In this document: piece after piece, positions 42,682-53,420 of the stretch
Numbering within the stretch: position 1 is the first letter of the stretch
Layout: the number at the start of each line of letters is the position of its first letter
Assembly (NCBI GenBank): GCA_025667525.1
Contig: CM046879.1
Coordinates: forward strand, 391,057,039-391,121,038
DNA length: 64,000 nt
Direction: 5' to 3'
Source of the DNA: Glebionis coronaria
Lineage: Eukaryota > Streptophyta > Magnoliopsida > Asterales > Asteraceae
Position numbers and translations under genes: made by a program
The notes under the pieces: model-generated
The model's input: the letters and a program-made list of their open reading frames with translations, nothing else
The model's database searches: none
Told to the model about the DNA's origin: nothing

Positions 42682-43435
42682 CTCTTCACTGCTCGATCAT
42701 CACCAAACTCCTCTCATTCCTGAAGCATCTCAAGCTTTCGGGCTGCATCGGCCACCTGTGCCACTGTAGTGAACGTAGCACAAACCAAATTGTTGGCAAC
42801 CGAAGTGCGAAGAGCCCAGCGAAACTTCTCAGCTTGCTCCTGAGCAGTACCAGCTGTTGTTCCCAAGAAACCAGCCAAACGAAGAAACCTCTGCATGAAT
42901 TCGTTGCTGTTCTCCCCAGCAACCTGTCGGATATTATGATAATCCTTCTTAAGCTTCTTCTGCTCAGCATGGGGGGAAAACTGATTAAGGAAGAGCTCCT
43001 TAAACTGGTCCCAAGTCAACAGTGCAACCCAATTATCACTACCATTGGACTGCTTGACAGACTTCCACCACTGCAGCACATCACCTTCAAACTTATAGCA
43101 AGCCAGTCTTGCCTTGAAAACGCCTTCATAACCCACACATCGAATATCTTCTCGATGTGAGAAATCCAAGCTTCAGCCTCGTTGGGGCTGTCCGTCTGCT
43201 CAAACGAACGGGGTCGGTGTTTGTTGAATCACTCCAACCAAGTCATAAGGGTAACAGGTGGTGGAGGTGGAGGATTGTTGTAGTGGTTCTCAGTATGAGG
43301 GCCAAATTGAATGCCCTGGGCTTGAATTTTATCATGAACTTTGTCCCTGATTTCATTGCGAAGTTGGGGAAGAATGGCTTGCAAAGCTGCATTGACAGCT
43401 ATAGCCAATTCCTGAGCATTGCGTGTGTTCACCAT
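42682..43435 (-). pseudogene. gag: E1 gag, first exon
   Basis: The start MVNTRNAQELA (43435) matches MVLTREQEQLN in E5. A Pro run (NPPPPPPVTLMTWLE) precedes the capsid core: ARLACYKFEGDVLQWW, TWDQFKELFLNQFSP, GENSNEFMQRFLRLAGFLG, RWALRTSVANNLVCATF. A frameshift/stop lies near 43170-43230 and a stop after KLEMLQE. The order is that of a Ty3/Gypsy Gag capsid. Exons 2 and 3 lie at 42453-42596 and 42312-42376. Confidence 0.88.
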
Positions 43436-43888
43436 CTGACAGTTAAAAACAAAAATGCAACATAAATGATGAGTCTGAAATGAGATGAGCATAAAATGCA
43501 TGAACAATGTATAAATCAATGGAACAGTTTATAATGCATGAAACAGTTTAGAATGCATGATGCAGTTTATAAAAACTTTTATATGCACGAGGGTAAACGC
43601 CTATAGTCAGTTTACCCAAAACAAAAGACATAGCAGGGGACGCCTATGGGTCGGTCCCAAAGTTAAAAGTTTCGATAAAAGCACATGCGACTAAATAGGG
43701 CCAGTCCTGTACCAACCCTTACTTAGTCATAAACCTGCGACCATGATATGAATGCATGAAATCAAATGAAAATGAATGAATGCATGAAAACCAACTGTCA
43801 GTTTTAGGTAGACGCTGGTGACTACCCGTAAGTCACACGTCATGTTCAACAGAGCTACAGGTCGAAACCTTGGCTCTGATACCATAAT
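43436..43888 (-). other. E1 leader with primer binding site
   Basis: The primer site TGGTATCAGAGCCAAGG (minus strand, 43868-43884) lies four bases after the 5' LTR end GGTGTTACA. The leader ends TTTTTAACTGTCAG directly before the gag ATG, which has the form of a 3' splice site. E5 ends its leader in the same way. Confidence 0.88.
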
Positions 43889-45995
43889 TGTAACACCCTA
43901 TTTGTTAAGATGGAATGCTATAGTAAAATATGGCGTGTCATCAAAGCATGCAAGGTAAATGTCTAAACATTCATAAACATAAATAGAAATACCAGAATCA
44001 AACATCGGTAGTCTAAGTAACTCACACACACAAGAAAATATAAGTACTGTAAATGAAAGGACTAAACAATGTCCAAAAGAAGTAAAGAATGAGAAAGTAG
44101 GAATAAATGCATAAGGTAAAAGAGGCTGGATAACTTATATCTGAATGCACATACTCTTGAAATCCTACTTGCGGCCCTAGGTACCTGCCGTTTGGTAACA
44201 TGGAAATGGAAAACGGCTGAGCATAACGCCCAGTGCACGGATATACAATAAAGCATAGAAACATAGAGTATGAAAGCATAAAAGAGCATATAAAGCATGA
44301 AAAGCAGCAGAAATAATAAGTCCTGGGAAACCTAGATGTATAACATGTTTACTGGTTTTAGTTCTGAAAACAATATCTTATGTTACTTATGAAAATCTGT
44401 ATTAGTTTAATATTCCAAAAGCCAATATATGTCATGAGGTCAACAACGTGCATGAATACTTGGAGGGGTGACCTCGACATGCAATTAGAGGGGATGCCTC
44501 TAATTAAATGATAATGGGTAGGAGGGATCAGCTCCTTGTGAAGGATGCAAGGCACACACCACATTCACCATGAAATCCTGACTGGCACTGTAACTAGGAT
44601 GTACCCCACATGATAATATAATACTAAAGGCCAAATAAACTGAAAAGGATGCCACGAGCTTTCACTCTGCCGTGGTGAAGTCATAACACTAGTGTCTCTA
44701 GTGTTATAGTTATGGTACCTCCATAACTAGGTGAAACTGGCATGCATGTATATGGCTAAGATAACTAATAAAACATAAGCATTTAATCTGTAACTACTGG
44801 GGAAAACAGTTGGCTGCATACGGGAAATCCTAATAAAGGAAGAGATTGTCCTTACTGAAGGACGGGAAACCATACCTTGTGTCCAGTAGAAGCTAACAGA
44901 AACGCTGAAGAACCTACTCCGCCTTGACGGATAATATTACATAAGAATATGGACGTGTATGAGTTGTCTGAATTACATGTGTTTTACTGGTTCTGTGTGT
45001 TCTTAGCTTATTATTCATGTTCAATCATGTTTAAACTGTTTTAAGTGTTTTACTTTAGTTATTCTTGTATTCTGTTGTTATTATTCATGTAGTATGGTAT
45101 TATAATACATGTATTGTAATACTAAGTAACTTTCTAAAAATAGCAGGTTTCCGTAAATAGTAAGTTTCTAAAATAGAAAGTTTCCAAAAATAAGTTTCTA
45201 GAATTAGAAATAAGCTAGATTATTAACGTCAAGTAAAGTATAATTAGTAAAATACAAGTCATGGTTCAAGTATTATAGCTTATTAATTAAATAACTTGGT
45301 TAATTAATTAAACTATACATAATAAGAATTTAATTAAAATACATGCATTTAATTAAATTAAATAGTCTAGAAATAGTTTAATTAAACATATTTTTGATTT
45401 TAATACTTTCCCGTAACCCGAACCCATGATTTAAAATTTAGCCCGAGCCCGTACCCGTGTTCAACATATAAGCCGAGCCAAACACCCTTGACAGTGGCGA
45501 CCCAGCCTAGCCGGTTGCCACTGTCCGAGTCATGTACCCGCTACCAAGCCACGGCTAGCGGCCGCCCGAACCCGGTTCACACTGGTTCATAGCTGGTTCA
45601 CACCGGTTCGTGACCGGTTCCCACTAATTTTGTTGTTCGGTTCCCCTTGTCCAAAACAAAAGTCCCACCGGGACCCTATTGGTCTCGGTTGGCACTCGAT
45701 CCAAACCAAAACCATACCCCAACTCGCGGTCGGGGTCCCTTGCCTGCGTCCGAACCAAACACACCCTACACCGAGACCTTGAGGTCTCAGCTGGGCAAAA
45801 CAAACACCACCGAGAACCTTGAGGCTCTCGGCTTGGGTCTCAACCGAACAAAGCAACACCATACACCTCCTTAGTTCATGATTTTAATTAATCCTACATG
45901 TTTTTATGATTTGTTCTTGATAAATTAAAATACTAACATGAATTCATAAAAGAATTTAATAAGAAAAGAAAGGTTTTGATTATATCGAACGCATG
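43889..45995 (-). repeat. E1 5' LTR (2,107 bp present), interrupted by E7
   Basis: Plus-strand start tgtaacacccta corresponds to the minus-strand LTR end. It parallels the E5 LTR throughout: the hairpin pair near 44187-44233, the ggaggggtgacctc and ctccttgtgaaggatgcaa blocks, aagtttcc repeats and the GC-rich hairpin island at about 45700-45850. It breaks at 45995, where E7 starts; the remaining few hundred bases should lie right of the window. Confidence 0.9.
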
Positions 45996-47551
45996 TGTTA
46001 ATGCATAAGCAATGCCTAAAAACATTGTTAGTATTAATTAATCTTTCTTAGTTTCGATCACGACAAATTACAAAGACATTTATTATCAAAAACAATTATA
46101 AAATGAATTATCTAACAAACACTATCATCAAGGTAATAATCATTACACTAACATATCTTAATCATGCTTAGTGATCATAAAAGTGATTAGCCTTAAAACT
46201 CACTTTTGTCAAACATTACAAAAGATTTTTAATAAACTTTATTTTTAAGAAAATGTTTTATTAAAATGAAAATGCAAATTCGAATATGGCATATTCCATA
46301 TGCCATAAGAATATCCTTTGAAGGTTTAAACAGCCTCAGATATTTCAAATTCACTAAAAGATAAAAAGGAGCGGAGTCTACGCCAGCGGTACCTTAGCAC
46401 CTATGGCGGTTCCTTATCGATAAGGAACCGTGGGCAGATATAGCCGTTGGATGTTTTGTCCTATAAATAGTGAGTCAAATCTGCATTCTCTTTAACCCTT
46501 TTTGGACATCTTCTTCAGCCTTCTTTCTCCTTTCTAATCCTAGTCATTTGTAAATGATCACTTAGTGTGTTAAGTATGTTTACTCATGATTATCCTCTTG
46601 ATCTCCTTCTTTACCTTGTCCAAAGAGAAGATCACTCACACACTTGTGATGTGATTAAAGATGTTACATTGATGAAGATCACCTCCTCCTAAAGATCTAG
46701 TCATGTTCATCATTTGTTTATTTGTGTCTTGTGTAGATCCAATATATTTTGAATACTTGGACTAGTTTTGTTCATCCAAGTTATTTGTGAATACTTGGAT
46801 TAGAGTTGTGTACATCCATTGCACATGTGTGTACTTGGATTTATGTTGTGTAGATCCAATCTACATGTGTGTACTTAGATATGATTAGTTGAGTTGTAAT
46901 TAGTTGTGTTAGTTCTCACTAAACTACAAAGTGATGTGGTTGTGTCTTGTGAGTTCTCAATAAACTATAAAGTGATGTGGTTGTGTCTTGTGAGTTCTCA
47001 CTAAACTATAAAGTGATATGTAGTTATGTTGTGTGAAGTTCTCACTTAGCTTCAAAGTGAAGAGTCGTGAAGATTGGTTCTAGCTTTGGATTAGAACTCG
47101 ACATCTAGCCTTGTGTCGGAAAATAGTGAAGTAGGAAACGTTGTGAAGATTGATTCTATCTTTAGATTAGAACTCGACATCTAGCCTTGTGTCGTAAAAG
47201 AGTAAAGTGGGAGACGTTGGGTAGATTGGTCCTAGCTAAGATTAGGTCTCGACATTTAGCTTAGTGTCGGAAAATAATGTAAGTGAAGTTGTAAGGTTTT
47301 CTCCGCCAAGAAGGGAGCTTGTGGATATAGTGGAAATCTCGAGTAAGGTGTACTCGAGGAGTGGAGTAGGAACGAGGATAGAGCCTCGTTGCCGAACCAC
47401 TATAAATCTTGGTGTCTTCCTACTAGGTTGTTTCTTTCCTTACTCTTTACTCACATTCATTATTACTACACTTACTATACATTGTTAATGCATTAGAAAT
47501 GAACCTAATCATTATGCAACTAACTTTCAAGTAAAAGATAGTTTTGTGCAC
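45996..47551 (+). repeat. E7: LTR related to the E3 LTR, plus strand, truncated by E8
   Basis: It starts TGTTAATGCATAAG and matches the E3 LTR on its minus strand throughout: aaaacattgttag, tagtttcgatcacgac, the palindrome cluster, repeated cttggat(t)-acacatg blocks, and tcgacatctagccttgtgtcg repeats. It stops at aaagatagttttg, where the E8 LTR begins, so the last 50-70 bp of the LTR are missing here. Whether it is a solo LTR or the 5' LTR of a full element cannot be told from the window. Confidence 0.85.
46385..46434 (+). promoter_or_regulatory. Palindromic cluster and TATA box of E7 LTR
   Basis: The half-sites agcggtacctta and ggcggttccttatcgat with its partner aaggaaccgtgg form an inverted pair around TTATCGATAA. 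The TATA word cctataaatag lies at 46461-46471, about 30 bp downstream. Order, orientation to the TATA box and spacing match those in the E3 LTRs. Confidence 0.8.
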
Positions 47552-48926
47552 TAATAACTGATTTTTGGTTAGTTAATAAAAAGGTTTGCTTTTGCAAGAT
47601 CTTTCTTTGCGTTGCTCGTACCCAATTGATTTGTCGTTGTTTCGTTCTCGGTATCTTCTCGAATTGATCACGGTTAAAAGTGGAATTGTTGTAATTGGTG
47701 ACTAAAAAGGGGGAGCTTTGGTCTATATCTACTAAAACGATAAATGCTAGAAGTAATAAAATTAAACTAAAAGCAATTACTGAAAATAAAACTAGAATTA
47801 AAATCAAACAGTAAGGTACCTAAACATGGAAAACAGTTGATACGGAATAATAGCTTGATCCGGAATATTTGGGAAATTTGGTTCATGCGGAATAAATCAA
47901 CTCATGCGGAATAATCCTAAAAACTGCTTCATTCGGAATATGTGTTGATCCGGAATGTTTGCTTCATGCGGAATGTTTGATTCATGCGGAATATAGCCTT
48001 CATGCGGAATAAATCTGGTTGATCCGGAATGTTGTGGTTGATGCGGAATGTTGACTGATCCGGAATAAAATGCTCATGCGGAATAACTAGGTCATGCGGA
48101 ATAAGTGCTTCATGCGGAATATAGCTTGATCCGGAATAAATTCTATCTGGAATAAATGACCTTCATGCGGAATGTTTATTCATGCGGAATATGGCCTTCG
48201 TTCGGAATAATCTTTGATCCGGAATAATGTGCTTATGCGGAATAATGTGCTTATTCGGAATAAATGACTTGATGCGGAATGTTTTAGAAGAAACCTTTAT
48301 TCGGAATAACTGCTCATCCGGAATATTGATTATTCCAGATGGACAAGCTGATTCGGAATGTTTGAAAGAAATCACTGATCCGGAATATTGGATATTCCGA
48401 ACCAAAGAGCTTGATCCGGAATATTTTTACAAATCCCTTGATCCGGAATAAGGAGTTGACCCGGAATCTGGGCAGGAACAGTAATAATAACGAAGAACAG
48501 GGGATTACTTAACACACGAATTTAACCCAAAATTCACCAAGTTTTTAATCAAAACTTAAACCAATCTAGCCACTAATCATTTACCAATGATAAACATCTA
48601 TCCAAAACAACAAAAACATAAAACCCACTTACTTTTTATGATCAAACCATTAAAATGAAACTTAAGAACTTTGAATCACAAAGAGATGAAGAACAAGATG
48701 ATAGAAAGATTAAATGTAAACTTTTATTAATGATTAAGATTCAACAAACAAAAAGGAAAGATTAAACTTACAAGATTGGAAGAATCAAAGAAAATGAAAA
48801 ACCACCAATCTCCTTAAGGGAGATGGTTCCTACGAAACAGGAAAGAAAGTAACAGAAAATGAACTAGTGAAAAATGTGAATGGAAGGAGTAAATATAGTG
48901 CTTGGCTTGGTTTGGTGAGTGGGCTT
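47552..48926 (-). repeat. E8 3' LTR, distal part (interrupted by E5)
   Basis: Plus-strand start taataactgattttt is the LTR end as in E2 (taataactggatttt). The body resembles other Athila LTRs and holds a CGGAAT array. It breaks at 48926, where E5 starts, and resumes at 60245. The likely target copy on this side is TGCAC (47547-47551). Confidence 0.85.
47845..48475 (-). repeat. Dispersed ATGCGGAAT / ATCCGGAAT array in E8 LTR
   Basis: About 30 copies in roughly 630 bp, mostly catgcggaat or gatccggaat, followed by aaa, gtt, att or aac. Spacing is irregular, about 15-30 bp. It is the densest and most uniform of the arrays. Confidence 0.88.
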
Positions 48927-50184
48927 TGTAACACCCCATTTTGATAATGGAAATGTCACATGCAATTATGGCGTGTCATCAAAGCATACAAGGAAAAATG
49001 TCTAAACATTACTTGACCATAAAAGGAAAATACCGGAATCAAACGTCGATAGTCCAAATGTAAAGCTCATCACACACAAACATAGTATAATAAAGGAAAG
49101 GACTAAACAATGTCCAAAGCATAAGTATCATAAGAAAGGAAATGCATAAAGTAAAGAAGGCTAGACAGCTTCCAGTCCATATGCACGTACTCTTACTGTC
49201 TACGAGCGTCCCTGAGTACCTGCCGTTTTGGGAACATAGAAAAGGAAAACGGCTGAGCAAATACGCTCAGTGCACGGATGTACAATAAAGCATGAATAGG
49301 ATAAGCATATAACATATAACAGTGGAAGAAAACTAAGTCCGGAGTAACCTGGTTAAGTCTTGATAAAACTGGTTTAATAGTTTGAAAGTCTTACGTTTAT
49401 CTTATAAAAACTGTTTATCATATTTTACCATTAGCCAATATAGGTCATGAAAATCCACCGTGCATGAATACTTGGAGGGGTGACCTCATCATGCAAATTA
49501 GAGGGGCTGCCTCTAATTTAATATACTGGTTTTTGGGTAGGAGGGATCAGCTCCTTGTGAAGGATGCAAGGCACACACCACATTAACCATGAAATCCTGA
49601 ATAAAAACATGTAACTAGGATGCACCCATACGCCCCACATGATAAATATAATATAGATGGCCAAAAGCTGAAGGGACGCCACGAGCAATCACTCCGTCGT
49701 GGTGAAGTCATAACATCAGTGCCTCTAATGTTATGGTTATGGTACCTCTATAACTAGGTGAAACTGGTCATGCATGTATATGGCTATAGGTAATCTTAAT
49801 TAACATAAGCAATCAAACACGTAACTTATACTATGGGAAAACAGTTGGCTGCATACGGGGAATCCTAATAAGGAAAGAATGTCCATACTGAAAGGACGAG
49901 AATCTGTACCTTATGTCCAGTGAACGAAGAAGATGAACTAAGAGGAATCCTACTTCCGAATCACTAGTGCTACATAAATACATACACGAATAAGTATTTG
50001 CTTACTAAATACGTAGCTGGTTTTATGTCATGTCTTAGCTTATTTTATGTGTTCTTACCATGTTTTACTGTTTTCAAGCCTTAAACCGTGTTTATCTTAT
50101 ATCCTGTTTAATCTGATTAAGTATTTCCGGTATTCCATGTGTTATTATACTTACTGTGTAATAATAAGTAACTTTCCAAAAATA

Positions 50185-50330
50185 GCAGGTTTCCTAAAAG
50201 AGAAAGTTTCCAAAAATAGAAAGTTTCCAAAAATAGAAAGTTACCAAAAATAGAAAGTTTCCAAAAATTGGAAGTTTCCAAAAATAGAAAGTTTCCAAAA
50301 ATAGAAAGTTTCCAAAAATAGAATTACTGC
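50185..50330 (-). repeat. 17-bp tandem repeat in E5 3' LTR
   Basis: The unit is gaaagtttccaaaaata. About eight near-identical units are followed by scattered variants with taagtttccataaatag up to about 50515. The other LTR has the same array at about 58513-58650. E1 has only a few copies (45140-45200). Confidence 0.85.
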
Positions 50331-51005
50331 TTAAAATAGATAAGTTTCTAAAAATAGAAAGTTTCCATAAATAGATCAGCTGCCTTAATTAAATAAGTTT
50401 CCATAAATAGATTAGCTGCCTGAAATAAATAAGTTTCAAAAAATAGAAGGTTTCCATAAATAGATTAGCTGCCTTATTTAATTAAGTTTCTAAAAATAGA
50501 AAGTTTCCATAATTAGAAATAAGCTGGTTAAATAAGCTAAGTATATAAGCCTAAGTGTTTTCATGATTATTTTCTAAGTCATATGATATAATGTATAGTT
50601 TAATAATTATTCCATGTAATTAAATTAAACTATACGTTAAAATATTTAATTAAAGTATAACATGTTTTTTAATTAAATAATGTTAAATACTTAGGTTAAA
50701 ACATCTATTATGATATATTAATAATATAACCTAAGTCATGTTAATTAATTAATTATAAATCATGGTTTTTAAATAATTAATTAATTATAAGTCCAAAATA
50801 TAAAATACTTAGGTTAATTAATTTCATGATTATTAATAATTAAAATAACCTAAGTCATGTTATTAAATTAATCATGTCATTTTATTAATTTAATTTTTAA
50901 CATAAGATCATAAAACATAAAAAAAACTAAACATACACCATGAACCGGATCTAGACTAAAAACATTGAACCGGACATGAAATCGACACCGTACCCCGAAC
51001 CAACT

Positions 51006-51105
51006 CGGGGTACCCCGTGCCTTGATGCTGCCGTGGGACCCACACACCAACCAAGACCATATGGTCTTGGTGGTGGTCGGTTTGGCCAAACCGAAACCCC
51101 TTCGG
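51006..51105 (-). repeat. Hairpin-rich island in E5 3' LTR
   Basis: It holds cggggtaccccg (51006-51017), the 20-nt perfect palindrome CCAAGACCATATGGTCTTGG (51051-51070), and a cgaaacccc/ggttcg stem near 51088-51105. The same palindrome is at 59379-59398 in the other LTR. The region is GC-rich within an AT-rich LTR. Confidence 0.8.
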
Positions 51106-51909
51106 GTTCGGTGCAGCCTGCGACCAAAAACAAACACCCCTTAAAACATACTTTTGATTTTATTTAACCCCAAATCATGTTAGATCCATGTTTATTTATT
51201 AGGTTTTTGTAAAAACATAACATGTTCTTGATTTATTAAATGATCAAATCAAAAGAAAAGGTTTAAAAAGGATTTATCGAATTCGGGATCAAAAGGATGA
51301 AGAACAAACACGATCACCAACTACAATTTCAAGATCCAAGATCACAAACCACCTCCTTGTGGTGTTTTAGGGTGGCGGCACAAAGAAGAAAGGGAAGGAG
51401 GGTTTTAGGGTTTTTTCTAAAATCTTCTGTGAATGAAAATGAGTAGTGAAAAATTATTAACCCCCTTTAGTAAAATTTACAAATGGGCTTGGCCCATTTG
51501 TCCTTGTAGTCGCGGGTAGGGGCCCCACTTGGGGTACCCGTACCTTTTTCCGTGTCTCGATGTTAAGTTATATATATTCGTGATTATTTGTGTTCGCGTT
51601 TTAAGTGTTCTCGTTTCGTACATACCGTGATCTAATATATTTAATTACGCTCGTAATAAATATATATACGTAATTACTAATAGTTCGTGTTTTAAATACG
51701 TTCATGATTTCATGATCGCATGCTCGTGATTAATTATCGTCAAATAATTATTACGTGATCGTGCGTAGTAAATACTTATCGTGTTCTAACACGTACGTAA
51801 TACGTAAAATCCTAACACGTAATCGTAATCATGCTATATTAGGAAAGTTTTAATCTAGTACGTACGATCTTAAGGGTACTATTCATGGTAAAAGCATGCG
51901 GGTTTTACA

Positions 51910-51930
51910 ACTCTTCCCCCCTAAAAAGAA
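51910..51930 (-). other. Polypurine tract of E5
   Basis: Minus strand ends TTTTTAGGGGGGAAGAGT before the LTR start TGTAAAACC. Confidence 0.9.
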
Positions 51931-51986
51931 TAATTCGTCCCCGAATTATAGATAAAGTAAACTGAAAAAGAAAAACATACCCGAAT

Positions 51987-53420
51987 TCAAAATATGAAAT
52001 GAGGGTAAGAAGCCTGGATAAACTCCTTTGTTTCCCAAGTGGCTTCCCGCTCGGTATGATCCCTCTATAGAATTTTGACGAATGGAATCGTCTTCTTTCT
52101 CATGACTCGTTCTTGTCTGTCAAGAACTCGTTCGGGTTCTTCTATAAAAGTAAGATCTTCACGTATCTGTTCCAGTGGATACTGAACCATGTGAAGGGGA
52201 TGATACTGGTACCCTCTGAGTAAGGACACATGAAACACATTGTGCACATGCGAAAGCTGCGGAGGTAATGCCAATCGGTAAGATACTTCACCGACTCGTT
52301 CAATGATATCAAACGGTCCGATGAAACGAGGACTGAGCTTCCCTTTAATCCCGAAGCGTCTAACACCATGTGCCGGCGAAACCTTAAGGAAGACGTGATC
52401 TCCTACGTTAAAGTGTATATCCCTACGATGCTTATCGGCGTAGCTCTTCTGACGTGATCGTGCCTCCTGAATTTTCTGCTTAGCTACTGCGATCTTCTCA
52501 TTGGTCATCTCTATAATTTCCGGTCCTTCAAGTGTTCGCTCACCAACCTGATCCCAGCAGATTGGGGCGCGACACTTTCTGCCATACAACATCTCAAATG
52601 GAGCACACTTGATACTTGCATGCCAACTGTTGTTGTATGCAAATTCCACCAAACAGATGTAATCGTCCCAATCGCCCGTCCATTCCAACGCACATGACCT
52701 CAACATATCTTCCAATGTCTGAATGGTTCGCTCCGACTGTCCGTCCGTTTGAGGATGAAAAGCCGTGCTAAGCTTAAGTTGTGTACCCCAAGCTTTCTGC
52801 AGACTTTTCCAAAAGCGCGAAGTGAATCGAGGATCTCTGTCTGAGACGATGCTGGATGGTGCACCATGGAGTCTCATGATCTCTCTTCTGTACGTATCTG
52901 CGAGTTTACTTACCGAATCTTCCTTGCGGATCGGTAAGAAATGAGCTGATTTGGTAAGTCGATCAATGATAACCCAAATTACATCATGCTTCCTCTTGGT
53001 AGGCGGAAGACCAGTAACAAAATCCATGGTCATTTTGTCCCACTTCCACTCTGGGATATCTAACGGTTGAAGGAGACCGCCAGATCGCTGATGCTCGATC
53101 TTAACCTGCTGGCAGGTAAGACATTTGGAGACGTAAGTGGCCACATCCTGTTTCATACCACTCCACCAAAAGTATTGCTTGATGTCATGGTACATCTTAG
53201 TCGAACCAGAATGTATAGAGAATGGGGAGCTATGAGCTTCAGCTAACAAAGCTTCCCGGAGTTCTTGGTCATCAGGAACACAAAGTCTCGTGCCCTACCA
53301 TACGATACCCTCTGCATCTACTCTGAATTCTGTCTGCTTCTCTAAATTTTGTACTATCGCCTAGATTTCTCCGTCATCCTTCTGAGCTTCCTTGATCTTA
53401 GATAGTACTCGGGTTCTACT
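51987..53420 (-). pseudogene. E5 integrase and chromodomain, two TAG stops
   Basis: HHCC region (AEAHSSPFSIH, KCLTCQQ), then the D,D(35)E core with MDFVTGLP, VSDRDPRF and DGQSERT, all three acidic residues present. A conserved EFAYNNSWHASIKCAPFEML stretch and a C-terminal domain with FNVGDHVFLKVSP and RFIGPFDIIERVGEVSYRLA follow. A TAG at 52065-52067 replaces the Trp of VKILWRDH, cutting off the chromodomain, which reads on as RDHTEREATWETKEF and YPHFIF. Another TAG near 53295 precedes GTRLCVPDDQ. The uninterrupted stretch between the two encodes nearly the whole integrase. Confidence 0.93.

Larger units (their letters stand above)
48927..51909 (-). repeat. E5 3' LTR (2,983 bp)
   Basis: Plus strand runs tgtaacacccc to gggttttaca. 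It contains a hairpin pair (49223-49270), a 17-bp tandem repeat (50185-50330), an AT-rich part (50560-50900), a GC-rich hairpin island (51006-51105) and a final part with repeated tcgtg/acgta words. A hydrophobic frame at 49039-49260 has a similar counterpart in E1 but no support as a gene. Confidence 0.95.

Noticed and set aside
49039..49260. Hydrophobic frame in E5 LTRs, with a loosely similar one in E1 (44022-44279), as a membrane peptide gene
   Set aside because: It lies in the LTR near its transcript-strand 3' end with no upstream signal; the E1 version differs in start and much of its sequence. Left as chance unless a selection test says otherwise.
50185..50515. CRISPR-like repeat pattern
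   Set aside because: The units are tandem or irregular, have no uniform spacers, and lie within plant LTRs.
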